A stretch of DNA of 64,000 nucleotides, from the NCBI RefSeq assembly GCF_030503855.1, contig NZ_CP129971.1, positions 3,658,001 through 3,722,000 on the forward strand. Direction: 5' to 3'. Positions 45,234 to 53,041 of this stretch are shown piece by piece. Position 1 is the first letter of the stretch. Each line of letters begins with the position of its first letter. Source of the stretch: Marivirga salinae (GTDB lineage: Bacteria; Bacteroidota; Bacteroidia; Cytophagales; Cyclobacteriaceae). A program made the translations under genes and the position numbers. Under the pieces are notes generated by a model. That model did no database searches. It worked only from the letters and a program-made list of their open reading frames with translations, and was not told the origin of the DNA.

Positions 45234-45456
45234 TTTCTCAGATTAATCCTTAAAAGCAATCTCCCATAATTTTAAAAAGTTAAATTATTACTGCTCAAAA
45301 GTATCTCAATACCAAATGGTAACATTCTGTCAATAGATCATTGAAATACAGTAATAATTACTTCTCACTAAATTCAGGGCGTCATTCCTTAATTAAACCA
45401 TTATAGTCCTAGATTACATCAGATGAAATTAATAAATCTGAAATATATTTTCCGTG

Positions 45457-45620
45457 CGTCATTCCTTTGAAGAAAGGAATCTAATGATTTTAACCTATGG
45501 TTAAAATATCCAGAAAGCTAGAGACAAATCTAATTACCAATCAATTCCTCTATGCCAGTTTTAAGTTAAGAGTATTGAAATTTCGTTTCAATAGGACTAG
45601 ATCCCTTTCTTCAAAGGGAT
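45457..45620. repeat. Four-palindrome repeat unit A
   Basis: Order: P1 (45457-45480, CGTCATTCCTTT with GAAAGGAAT), P2 (45487-45507, ATTTTAACC-TAT-GGTTAAAAT), P3 (45574-45592, ATTGAAA with GTTTCAAT), P4 (45601-45620, ATCCCTTT with AAAGGGAT). P1 and P4 are degenerate relative to the other units but keep paired arms, i.e. compensatory changes. Confidence 0.8.
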
Positions 45621-45738
45621 AGCCTGTCCCGCACTATAAGTCGAGAACGTTCTAATCTTGTTTTTTAGTTTAATGGAAACATTCCTATTCTAGATTAAAA
45701 TAAACGAAGTTAATAAATTTGAAATCGTGTTTTCTGTG

Positions 45739-45925
45739 CGTCATCCCTGCGAAGGCAGGGATCTGTTGATTTTAACCTATGGTTAAAATACTATGAAAAC
45801 AGGCTATCGAACTATCTAGTTGAGTAATCTACCATACACTTGGGTTAAGAGAATTGAAACTTTGTTTCAATAGGACTAGATCTCTGCTTCTCGACTAAAG
45901 AACCGGACAGGTTGCGTAGAGATGA
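45739..45925. repeat. Four-palindrome repeat unit B
   Basis: P1 at 45739-45762 (CGTCATCCCTGC-GAAG-GCAGGGAT), P2 at 45769-45789, P3 at 45853-45871 and an interrupted P4 whose arms ATCTCTGC and GTAGAGAT (45880-45887 and 45915-45922) are separated by about 27 bases. Confidence 0.8.
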
Positions 45926-46051
45926 TGGTTCTAGCCAAGATTGAAGTTAAATTATTAAATGATTCTCCAGTAAAATTCATTTCTAAAATATTTTGCTTTG
46001 AATTAAACTTCACATACTTTAGTTAATATTTCACCAAAAAAACTAACCCAA

Positions 46052-46354
46052 ATGACTGCAAAAGGAGGATATGTATATATCCAAAGTAATTTCTCTCGGT
46101 CCGTTTTATATGTAGGCTCTACTTCCAATTTATGTAATAGATCTTTCCAACATAAAAATGGAGAAGGTTCCGAATTCACTACTACTTATAAATGCACTGA
46201 TCTAATTTATTATGAATTTCACAAAACTATTGATAAAGCCATATTAAGAGAAAGAAGAATTAAAAAATGGAAACGAGAATGGAAAATTAACCTAATTAAA
46301 GAAATGAATCCTACTTTTAGGGATTTATATGATGAGGTTGCTGATATGAAATAA
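46052..46354 (+). CDS. Small stand-alone GIY-YIG nuclease
   Basis: A 100-residue protein that is a GIY-YIG domain and little else (UPF0213/YhbQ-like size). It has GYVYI (6-10) and LYVGS (19-23) as the two halves of the name motif, then Arg30, His34, Glu55 in YYEF, and the Lys/Arg/Glu-rich helix AILRERRIKKWKREW (63-77). The expected catalytic Tyr, Arg and Glu are present. There is no DNA-binding domain fused to it. It is embedded between palindromic repeat units (45457-45925 upstream, 46366-46673 downstream), so repeat processing or mobility is a possible job. No other gene shares its transcript. Confidence 0.9.
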   Translation: MTAKGGYVYIQSNFSRSVLYVGSTSNLCNRSFQHKNGEGSEFTTTYKCTDLIYYEFHKTIDKAILRERRIKKWKREWKINLIKEMNPTFRDLYDEVADMK

Positions 46355-46365
46355 TGATTAATATT

Positions 46366-46416
46366 ATTGAACCTTCGTTTCAATAGGACAAGATCCCTGC
46401 CTCCGCAGGGATGACG
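46366..46416. repeat. Half repeat unit (P3 plus P4)
   Basis: P3 (46366-46384, ATTGAACC-TTC-GTTTCAAT) and P4 (46393-46416, ATCCCTGC-CTCC-GCAGGGATGACG) start 12 bases after the nuclease stop codon. P1 and P2 are missing; the nuclease gene occupies the place where they would be. Confidence 0.8.
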
Positions 46417-46505
46417 TTCTAATCTAGTTTAATGCTTTAATTAAAATATTACTGTTCTAAATTAAAACAGATGAAGTAAATAAACTTGAAAAAGTGTTTT
46501 CCGGG

Positions 46506-46673
46506 CGTCATCCCTGCGAAGGCAGGGATCTAATGATTTTAACCTATGGTTAAAATATCAAGAAAGCTAGAAAATAATCTAATCAACTATTAATCCATCT
46601 ATGCCTTTGCTAGGATAAGAGTATTGAAACTTCGTTTCAATAAGACAAGATTCCTGCCTTCGCAGGAATGACG
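46506..46673. repeat. Four-palindrome repeat unit C
   Basis: The best-preserved unit: P1 46506-46529, P2 46536-46556, P3 46623-46641 (ATTGAAAC-TTC-GTTTCAAT), P4 46650-46673 (ATTCCTGC-CTTC-GCAGGAATGACG). P1 opens with CGTCAT and P4 closes with ATGACG, so the unit has terminal inverted repeats. Confidence 0.85.
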
Positions 46674-46707
46674 ATCTATTCTAGCTAAGTATTTAATTGA
46701 AATATTA

Positions 46708-47800
46708 TCAATCCACAGTTTCATCACTGCCCATTAAATAAGCTTTGATGTAATCATTCAAATCACCATCCAATACGTTTTGAACATCTGTTCTCTCTAC
46801 ACCCGTTCTGGCATCTTTAATTAATTTGTATGGATGCAATACATAATTTCTGATCTGAGATCCAAAGTCAATTTTCTTTTTACCTGCTTCTACTACATTT
46901 CTTTCAGCGCTTCTCTTTTCTACTTCAATTTGATATAGCTGGGATTTCAACATTTTCATGGCCTCTTCCCTATTCGCTAATTGCGTTCTGTTGGCTTGAC
47001 AAATCACCACTATTCCAGTTGGCTTGTGCGTTAACTGCACCTTAGTCTCCACTTTGTTTACGTTCTGACCACCTGCACCACCAGAACGAGATGTATGCAA
47101 TTCTACATCATTAGGGTGGATATCAATTTCTATGGTATCATCCACAACCGGATAAACATATACAGAAGCAAAAGAAGTATGTCTCCTTCCACCACTATCA
47201 AAAGGTGAAATGCGGACTAAGCGATGTACGCCATTTTCAGATTTCAGGAATCCATAAGCTTGGGCACCATCAAATTCCAAAGTAACAGACTTAACACCCG
47301 CAACATCGCCTTCTTGAAAATCTACTTCTCTTACTTTATAACCATTGGCTTCTCCCCACATGATGTACATTCTCATCAAGATTCCGGCCCAATCATTACT
47401 TTCAGTGCCGCCAGCTCCAGGAGTGATCTGTAACATAGCTGAAAGTTGGTCTTCTTCAGAAGAAAGCATCTTTTTCAACTCCAATTCTTCTGTTTTGGTA
47501 AGCGCTTTCTTATAGGCTTTATCTACTTCTTCTTCAGTAGATTCTCCCATTTCTAGAAATTCATAATAGGTCTCTACCTCACCATATAATTCACTCAGCT
47601 CTTCGAAATGTCTAGTCCAATCCTTCAAACCTTGAATGACTTTCATGGTTTTTTCAGCCTCATCCGAATCATTCCAGAAATCAGGTTGAGAAGATACTAA
47701 TTCCAGTTCTTTTATTTCTTCAACTTTCTTGTCGTAGTCAAAGATACCCCCGAAGTGCTTCCACTCGGGCCTTTAAGTCTTTTAAATCGTCACTAGTCAT
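46708..47800 (-). CDS. prfB: Peptide chain release factor 2, with programmed +1 frameshift
   Basis: The gene starts at 47800 (ATG ACT AGT) and reads 20 codons to an in-frame TGA at 47740-47738. The bases around it, GGGGGTATCTTTGAC, are the classical RF2 frameshift site: a Shine-Dalgarno-like G run, a CTT slippery codon and a TGA-C stop. Skipping one T puts the ribosome into the long frame ending at 46708, giving 363 residues, normal for RF2. The product recognises UGA and UAA; the GGQ loop is [16 protein letters not shown]2 thereby controls its own synthesis by reading its own UGA stop. Without the shift, the longest frame would seem to lack its first 51 residues. Confidence 0.96.
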
Positions 47801-48044
47801 TAGGACTTTGTTTTATGTTGTTTTAAAATTTTAAAATTAAGAAGCTTTATTAGTTTAAAATCTCTTAAATTCAAAGTTATGTTTTTTATAGCTCAATTGC
47901 TTTCCTTTTTTCTACTATATAAAAGAACGTACGCTAGGCGTCTTTTACGCTAAAAAATTCTCGCAAAGCCGCAATGGCGCAAAGTTTTCGCAATGAGAAT
48001 ATTTTGTCATCTCTTTTGAAGCCTCATTGTTAACTACAACCTAA

Positions 48045-48192
48045 AAAAATAACCCTGGTTATTTTCTTATGTGTTCTTTTGTCTCTTTTGTGGTGGGGAT
48101 ATTACCGATTGTACATATTAAAAACAGTATTTTTAACCACAAAAGAACACAAAAGGGTTTTCGCTAAAGCGAAAAACTAGTTAAGAGAATTT
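48045..48192 (-). repeat. MITE-like element, copy 2
   Basis: Reversed and shorter copy of 13417-13607. It begins AAAATAACC-CT-GGTTATTTT, has TTTTGTCTCTTTTGTGG and a complementary TTAACCACAAAAGAACACAA arm, then TTTTCGCTAAAGCGAAAA, and ends with GTTAAGAGAAT. No ORF. Confidence 0.65.
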
Positions 48193-48238
48193 AACTTAAC
48201 TTAATTGCATTGACACCCTTTTGGAAAATAAAGGGGGC

Positions 48239-48271
48239 AAAAAAAAGCCGCACAATCATTCATCGTACGGC
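48239..48271 (-). terminator. Rho-independent terminator of ilvE
   Basis: On the minus strand GCCGTAC pairs with GTGCGGC (one wobble), followed by eight T. It begins 24 bases after the ilvE stop. Confidence 0.75.
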
Positions 48272-48294
48272 AAAGTCAATATTTTTGATATAAG

Positions 48295-49359
48295 TTAAAG
48301 CTTAAAAATCCAATCAAATTTATCTTCTGCTTCGCCTAATTTAATAGCGTCCATTGCTTTTAGTACTTTGTTTGAAAATGCTCTCTCTGCAATCGGAGGT
48401 AATTTATAATCCACTCCATCATGACCGATTAATTCGATATGCGCAATAGTAGCCGCTGTTCCAGCTCCAAAAGCATCTTGCAATGTGCCGTTTTTGGCTG
48501 CTTCAATTACTTCTTTAATGCTGATTCTTCTTTCCTCCACTTTCATTCCCCAGTCTCTGGCTAATGTCAATACAGAATCGCGAGTAATCCCTCTTAAAAT
48601 AGTAGAGCTTGCTTCAGGTGTGATAAGAGTGTCATTAATCACGAACATAATGTTCATGGTACCTGATTCTTCAATGTATTTATGCTCTGTAGCATCTGTC
48701 CAAACTAATTGGTGATAGCCTTGCTTCTGAGCTAATTTTGCTGGATATAATGAAGCAGCATAATTACCAGCTGCTTTTGCATAGCCTGTACCGCCTTTGG
48801 CTGCTCGGGTAAATTCTGTTTCGATTTTCACTTTCACTGGCTCGCTATAGTAAGCGCCAACAGGACAAGTGATAATCATAAATCTGTATTTTTCAGATGG
48901 CTTAATGCCGATATAATCATCCATTGCAAAAACAAAAGGACGGATATATAGTGCAGTATTTTCCTTGTTCGGAATCCATGCATTATCCAAATTCAATAAT
49001 TCGGTCATAGCCTGAATGAATAGCTCTTCCGGAACTTCTGGAATGCACATTCTCTCGGCTGATTTGTTCAATCTTTTGGCATTCGCCTCCGGACGGAAAA
49101 CTACTGCCTCGCCATTCTTATTTTTATAAGCTTTTAAGCCTTCAAAAACAGACTGACCATAATGAATAACACTTGAAGCCGGAGCCATAGAAAGCTTTTC
49201 GTAAGGCACGATTCTTAAATCGCTCCACTGACCATCTTCATAGTCCGCAATAAACATATGGTCAGAATATACTCTCCCGAAAGGGATGTTGTTAAAATCC
49301 ACCTCATTTATTCGGGAATTTTGAACTTTCTGTATAGAAATATCTAAAGTATCTAACAT
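48295..49359 (-). CDS. ilvE: Branched-chain amino acid aminotransferase IlvE
   Basis: A 354-residue fold-type IV PLP aminotransferase that transfers the amino group between glutamate and the keto acids of Val, Ile and Leu. The substrate and PLP text includes HYGQSVFEGLKAYK, RPEANAKRLNKSAERM, GTGYAKAAGNYAAS (with the PLP lysine region) and YIEESGTMNIMFV, and the GITRDSVLTLARDWG block. The length fits the longer (type II, eukaryote-like) IlvE group. It stands alone between the cobalamin adenosyltransferase gene and a terminator. Confidence 0.95.
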   Translation of the reverse strand: MLDTLDISIQKVQNSRINEVDFNNIPFGRVYSDHMFIADYEDGQWSDLRIVPYEKLSMAPASSVIHYGQSVFEGLKAYKNKNGEAVVFRPEANAKRLNKSAERMCIPEVPEELFIQAMTELLNLDNAWIPNKENTALYIRPFVFAMDDYIGIKPSEKYRFMIITCPVGAYYSEPVKVKIETEFTRAAKGGTGYAKAAGNYAASLYPAKLAQKQGYHQLVWTDATEHKYIEESGTMNIMFVINDTLITPEASSTILRGITRDSVLTLARDWGMKVEERRISIKEVIEAAKNGTLQDAFGAGTAATIAHIELIGHDGVDYKLPPIAERAFSNKVLKAMDAIKLGEAEDKFDWIFKL

Positions 49360-49385
49360 GATGGTCGGTTTAGTTTAAAATTGCA

Positions 49386-49393
49386 CGAAAGTA
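49386..49393 (-). promoter_or_regulatory. Possible promoter of ilvE
   Basis: On the minus strand TACTTTCG is one base off TAnnTTTG and has a TTG 20 bases upstream. Transcription would start about 20 bases before the ATG. Confidence 0.35.
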
Positions 49394-49416
49394 CAAAAAA
49401 AAGGGGGTATTTCCAA

Positions 49417-49965
49417 TTACTTTTTTGGTACCCAAGGCACTTCGCTTGCATTCAATTCCTGCGTTAACTTACGGCTCAACATGAATAAATAGTCGGATAA
49501 GCGATTTAAATAAGTGATTATCAAATCATTGACATCCTCATGTTCTTTCAAGGCTACCACTCCCCTTTCGGCTCTTCTACAAACAGTACGCGCCACATGA
49601 GTGAAAGAAACCAGCTGATGACCGCCCGGTAAAATGAAATTTTTCATAGGCGGTAAGCTTTCGTTCATTTCATCTATCGTCTTTTCCAAGCGCTCTACAT
49701 CCGATTCTGAGATATCTGGAATAGGAAATTTGCTTTCCCCCGGCTCTTTAGCAAGCTGTGAACCAATGGTAAATAATCGATCTTGTATTTCAATAAAAAG
49801 CAGGTTACGAGAAGTGTTTTCCTTATGGTCACGCAATACGCCCATCCAAGAATTCAGCTCGTCCACATTGCCGTAAGCATCTATGCGCAAATGCGCTTTA
49901 GATACCCGTGAACCACCCAATAAAGAGGTTTTTCCTTTATCTCCGCCTTTGGTATATATTTTCAT
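49417..49965 (-). CDS. Cob(I)alamin adenosyltransferase, PduO type
   Basis: A 182-residue ATP:cob(I)alamin adenosyltransferase that makes coenzyme B12. Diagnostic text: MKIYTKGGDKGKTSLLGGSR (ATP site), AYGNVDELNSWMGVL, LFTIGSQLA, FILPGGHQLVSFTHVART and VCRRAERGVVAL, YLNRLSDYLFMLSR. All residues usually conserved in PduO proteins appear present. A B12-dependent enzyme such as methylmalonyl-CoA mutase would be the client; none is in the window. It has its own promoter at 49990. Confidence 0.95.
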   Translation of the reverse strand: MKIYTKGGDKGKTSLLGGSRVSKAHLRIDAYGNVDELNSWMGVLRDHKENTSRNLLFIEIQDRLFTIGSQLAKEPGESKFPIPDISESDVERLEKTIDEMNESLPPMKNFILPGGHQLVSFTHVARTVCRRAERGVVALKEHEDVNDLIITYLNRLSDYLFMLSRKLTQELNASEVPWVPKK

Positions 49966-49989
49966 TTCTTATAGTCTTTTGTAGTGCTG

Positions 49990-49997
49990 CAAATATA
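49990..49997 (-). promoter_or_regulatory. Promoter of the cobalamin adenosyltransferase gene
   Basis: On the minus strand TATATTTG matches TAnnTTTG. The start of transcription would lie near 49983, 18 bases before the ATG. The -33 element is weak. Confidence 0.5.
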
Positions 49998-50216
49998 GGG
50001 GAAATGGATGGAAGAAATTAGGGGTTTGGGGGTAGAAGTTGGTGGAAAGGATGATAATATAGGAAAATATTATTTTGAAGGTTAACGGTAAATTGTATGA
50101 GTAGTGGCAGGTTTTGATTGTATGTATGAACTGCTAATAAGGGTGAAAAATCAGGGTTTTGGCATGGAAATTTCACTATTCATCGAAAAGTTTGATTAAA
50201 TCTCATTGATTTGGTA

Positions 50217-50249
50217 CCAAAAGCCCAAGCGGAGGCTTGAACTATTCGG
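50217..50249. repeat. Hairpin repeat flanking the 133-aa lipoprotein gene, copy 1
   Basis: AAGCC-CAAGCGGA-GGCTT followed by GAACTATT. The second copy at 50779-50810 keeps AAGCGGA and TTGAACTATT while its stem changes to GTCC/GGAC, so the pairing is preserved. Confidence 0.6.
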
Positions 50250-50267
50250 AAGCTTTCTTTATGCAGT

Positions 50268-50669
50268 TTATTGTTTTGTCATGCGATAGGTGTCATAAGT
50301 CTCCTCGCCATAACTTCTTTGAATGATTATTTCTTCTCCTTCTTTATATATATCAAACTCTCCAGTTAAGATATAAGTCCAATCAAACTCTGCAGTCCAT
50401 GGGCATTCGTTGGTAAATTCAATTTTATTACCCTTCATTGTAAAAGTTCCTCTGCAAATTGCTGGATATTTCTGAATACTACTTTGACCTTGATAAGTAT
50501 TTCCTTTGAAAATTAAGGTCACATCGGATGCTTGATATTTGGCATTTGGGCTAGATCTGCCGAAAAATCCAGTATAGGTTCCATCTGTTATTATAACTGG
50601 CTCAAGATCATTTAATTGGCAAGAAGCTGAAATTATTAAAATTATAACAAATAAAAATTTAGCTTTCAT
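50268..50669 (-). CDS. Small lipoprotein, lipocalin-like
   Basis: The start is placed at 50669 (MKAKFLFVIILIISASC, Cys17), 48 codons inside the longest frame, because the extra N-terminus has no coding character and runs into a repeat. The 133-residue product has TDGTYTGFFGRSSP, VTLIFKGNTYQGQSS and CRGTFTMKGNKIEFTNECPW, the short-strand pattern of lipocalin-like or META-like domains, with two Cys that could pair. Function unknown. Hairpin repeats lie on both sides of the gene. Confidence 0.65.
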   Translation of the reverse strand: MKAKFLFVIILIISASCQLNDLEPVIITDGTYTGFFGRSSPNAKYQASDVTLIFKGNTYQGQSSIQKYPAICRGTFTMKGNKIEFTNECPWTAEFDWTYILTGEFDIYKEGEEIIIQRSYGEETYDTYRMTKQ

Positions 50670-50778
50670 ATTTATTAGAGGATTCATGCTACATAGACAC
50701 TCATTTGCTTTAAAAGGTTGGTCATTTATCTTTAATTGATTTTTAAAAAAAGAAGTGAAAATGAGGTGGATTGATAAA

Positions 50779-50810
50779 TCAAAAGTCCAAGCGGACATTT
50801 GAACTATTGG
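50779..50810. repeat. Hairpin repeat flanking the 133-aa lipoprotein gene, copy 2
   Basis: Same orientation as 50217-50249: GTCC-AAGC-GGAC followed by ATTTGAACTATT. Confidence 0.6.
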
Positions 50811-50895
50811 CATGTACTAAAGGATAGAAATGTCTAACATAAGCATAGTTGATTCTTTGAAGTATAAACTCAATAAATGCTATAAGAATTAAAAA

Positions 50896-52122
50896 CTAGA
50901 AAGCCCGTATAGCTCTCACATTTCGAGGTACGTTCTTATTAAAACCTAATTGCACACCTGCATTGAACTGTTGAGCTGAAGCGGCATTATTTTTTATTTC
51001 GGTGGAACTCCAATAAAAATCGGAAGCAAAAGCATCCCCTCCATTACTTGTAGCTGTCGCATCAATTATAGTTTTATTCAAAAACATTAAATTTAATTCA
51101 CTTTTAGAAGGTAAATACCAATCACCATAGGTTTTTTCATCTTCTGTAATTTGCAATTCATTGCAAATTCTTGCAGCATAGGTATCTCCATCATCTCCAA
51201 TTGCAACTTGAGCAGCAATTATTATTGTGGTGTTTGATTTACCAGCAAATGGACCATCTCCTTTTGCTTGAGTACTACCAAATGTACCAGCATACCATCT
51301 GGTACCAGAACTTTGGTCTTTTTTGGCACATACAAGACCATGCTGCCCCGTTTCATCCAACCAAAAAACAATACCACCATGTACAAAATCGCCTATGCTG
51401 TATTCAATATCGTTAGATATAAATCCCATATTCGCTATAGCTGTGGAATCAACATGCTCACCCGTTACATAACCAAAATTTGCTATATCTGTAGAATCAA
51501 GGTGGGCTCCTGCTACATATCCAAAATCAGCTATATTTGTAGAATCTGTATGCGGTCCTTCAACAAAACCAAAGTCAGCGATTTCAGAAGCATTAAGCTT
51601 TGTATCGATTGTATGATTATTCCAATTTATAGTATCTGATTCAGTTATACCACTAGCTAAGGAAGCATTAAATATGGGATCAGTTTCTTTACTACTTATT
51701 CCTCCAACAATACTATCTGTAGTAGTTGCTCTTAAAGCAAAAGGTACACTCAATAATTCACTAATTCCTTCGATAGTGTAATTTTCACCACCTTCAGGAT
51801 CTGTTTCCGTTTTAATAAAAAATGGACCAGCACCCCAATCTATATTAGAAAAAGTACCAGAAATAATATTTCCTTCTCCAATCTTAACACTCACTAAACC
51901 ATTTCCATTTGTAGAAAGCTGATGTGATTCAACATAAACAGCAGGACCCGACACCGAAGCCCGAATAATGCTTATTTGAATACCTACAGATTGATCCTTT
52001 ACTATTTCATTTTCCGCATTTCTGATCACTGCCTGAAAGCTAAATTTTTCAGGAGCTTGGCCCATTGCCATTTCAGTAATCAATAAGACAACTACTAATA
52101 CCAAAATATTTTTCATAATCAC
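50896..52122 (-). CDS. Secreted protein with exact 16-residue repeats and Lcl/DUF1566-like C-terminal domain
   Basis: A 408-residue protein (start M1 or M3; M3 at 52116 gives MKNILVLVVVLLITEMAMGQ). Residues 25-135 (KFSFQAVIRNAENEIVKDQS onwards) are a beta-rich N-terminal domain common in Bacteroidota surface proteins. Residues 181-228 are three 16-residue repeats, IADFGFVEGPHTDSTN, IADFGYVAGAHLDSTD and IANFGYVTGEHVDSTA, plus half of a fourth. The C-terminal domain (about 240-408) has GGIVFWLDETGQHGLV, DWYLPSKSELNLMF, FYWSSTE and the end NVRAIRAF, typical of the Lcl/DUF1566 fold. It lies 28 bases after a T9SS-tail gene on the same strand. Confidence 0.8.
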   Translation of the reverse strand: MIMKNILVLVVVLLITEMAMGQAPEKFSFQAVIRNAENEIVKDQSVGIQISIIRASVSGPAVYVESHQLSTNGNGLVSVKIGEGNIISGTFSNIDWGAGPFFIKTETDPEGGENYTIEGISELLSVPFALRATTTDSIVGGISSKETDPIFNASLASGITESDTINWNNHTIDTKLNASEIADFGFVEGPHTDSTNIADFGYVAGAHLDSTDIANFGYVTGEHVDSTAIANMGFISNDIEYSIGDFVHGGIVFWLDETGQHGLVCAKKDQSSGTRWYAGTFGSTQAKGDGPFAGKSNTTIIIAAQVAIGDDGDTYAARICNELQITEDEKTYGDWYLPSKSELNLMFLNKTIIDATATSNGGDAFASDFYWSSTEIKNNAASAQQFNAGVQLGFNKNVPRNVRAIRAF

Positions 52123-52150
52123 ATTTCATTTAATTTCAATTTGGATATCA

Positions 52151-52624
52151 CTAATCTTTTATGATTTTGAATTTTTTTACTAGACTACCTGAACTTATCA
52201 CATTCAAAATATAGATTGCTTGAGGAAAGTCTTTCATATCTATTATTACACTTTTCCCTCTCACATGCTGAGTATGTATTATGTTCCCCTTTATATCAAA
52301 AAGTTGGTATAAAAAACCATTCAAATTATCAACTTCTAACTTCAAATCTGTAGAAGTAGGGTTTGGGTAAGCAGTTGATTTAATTTGAATACCAGAATTT
52401 TCTATTCCTGAAACTACAGAGCTTATTATATTCAGTTGTTGGATTCCTTGTTCTACTGTTCCATTTGTCCCAGAAGCAGTAGAATACATCAGCTGTCCTA
52501 CTGAAAAACTGACTGTACCTCCGGTACCATTGGCGTCACCCCCAGAAGTATTCATGCTTTCTTGAGCCTTAAGTTCTTCTAAAGCAAAAAATACAAGTGC
52601 TATATATAATATTATTCTTTGCAT
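52151..52624 (-). CDS. Small secreted T9SS type A protein
   Basis: A 157-residue protein: signal peptide MQRIILYIALVFFALEELKA, a Gly/Thr-rich conserved stretch (GGDANGTGGTVSFSVGQLMY, then EQGIQQLNI) and a T9SS type A tail (STAYPNPTSTDLKLEV to FKIIKD). The GGxxxGxGGTVSYSVGQ pattern is very frequent in Bacteroidota proteins encoded next to Lcl/DUF1566-like or tail-fibre-like partners, as here. The two probably form a secreted pair. Function unknown. Confidence 0.82.
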   Translation of the reverse strand: MQRIILYIALVFFALEELKAQESMNTSGGDANGTGGTVSFSVGQLMYSTASGTNGTVEQGIQQLNIISSVVSGIENSGIQIKSTAYPNPTSTDLKLEVDNLNGFLYQLFDIKGNIIHTQHVRGKSVIIDMKDFPQAIYILNVISSGSLVKKFKIIKD

Positions 52625-53041
52625 CTTTAAAAGCTTAATTGATTAAAATGAATTGCTCTGTTTAGTTGTTCAGCATCAAGTTTTAAATCAATATTCATTA
52701 TTATTAATCACTGCAAAATCAAAACGAGAATACAGTGCGAATTGCAGGTTTTGATGTCATTTATAAAGTTAAATTAAATAATATGAATTTGGACATCAAA
52801 ATCTAGCTGTTCATCGAAAATATGGCCTGTAAAATATACAATTAATGGGTTTATTTAAGGCAATGGTTAAACTATGTGCTTTATATAATTATATTAAGAG
52901 GATTTTAAACACACTACTCAAATTATCTTTTGAATGCTCGGACTAGTAACAAATACTTAGTTCAAAACCTAAATATTAATTCTGCTCTGACTTAGGTTAC
53001 TACCAAAATTTAGATTTTGTAATATAGGTCTTCACATTCCC
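52625..53041. other. Intergenic region, no gene recognised
   Basis: 417 bp, AT-rich. Part of it (52743-52825, GCAGGTTTTGAT and TTCATCGAAAA) loosely resembles 50107-50195. No terminator or promoter with a good match was found. Confidence 0.45.

Larger units (their letters stand above)
45234..46051. other. Palindrome-rich intergenic region upstream of the GIY-YIG gene
   Basis: 818 bp without genes. It contains a truncated repeat arm (GCGTCATTCC near 45380) and two full repeat units (45457-45620 and 45739-45925). The remaining 126 bases before the nuclease gene are AT-rich, with no clear promoter box. Confidence 0.7.
46355..46707. other. Palindrome-rich intergenic region downstream of the GIY-YIG gene
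   Basis: 353 bp without genes, filled mainly by a half unit (46366-46416) and a full unit (46506-46673) of the same repeat family. The prfB stop codon lies 35 bases beyond the last palindrome. Confidence 0.75.
47801..48294. other. Intergenic region between prfB and ilvE with two repeat types
   Basis: 494 bp without genes. At about 47955-47995 there is a 'ttctcgcaaagccgcaa'-type sequence (CGCAAAG words) common as a dispersed repeat in Bacteroidota. The second MITE-like element is at 48045-48192, and the ilvE terminator at 48239-48271. Confidence 0.6.
49966..50267. other. Intergenic region with promoter and dispersed repeats
   Basis: 302 bp. Besides the promoter at 49990-49997 it holds a GCAGGTTTTGAT...CATCGAAAA sequence (about 50107-50195) loosely shared with 52743-52825, and a hairpin repeat (50217-50249) that recurs at 50779-50810. 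Confidence 0.5.

Noticed and set aside
45457..46673. CRISPR array
   Set aside because: The repeats are composite units of 164-187 bp with internal palindromes. They are not short identical repeats with uniform unique spacers, and no cas genes are present.
46708..47646. prfB as an N-terminally truncated pseudogene
   Set aside because: The missing 51 residues are encoded upstream and joined by a textbook +1 frameshift site.
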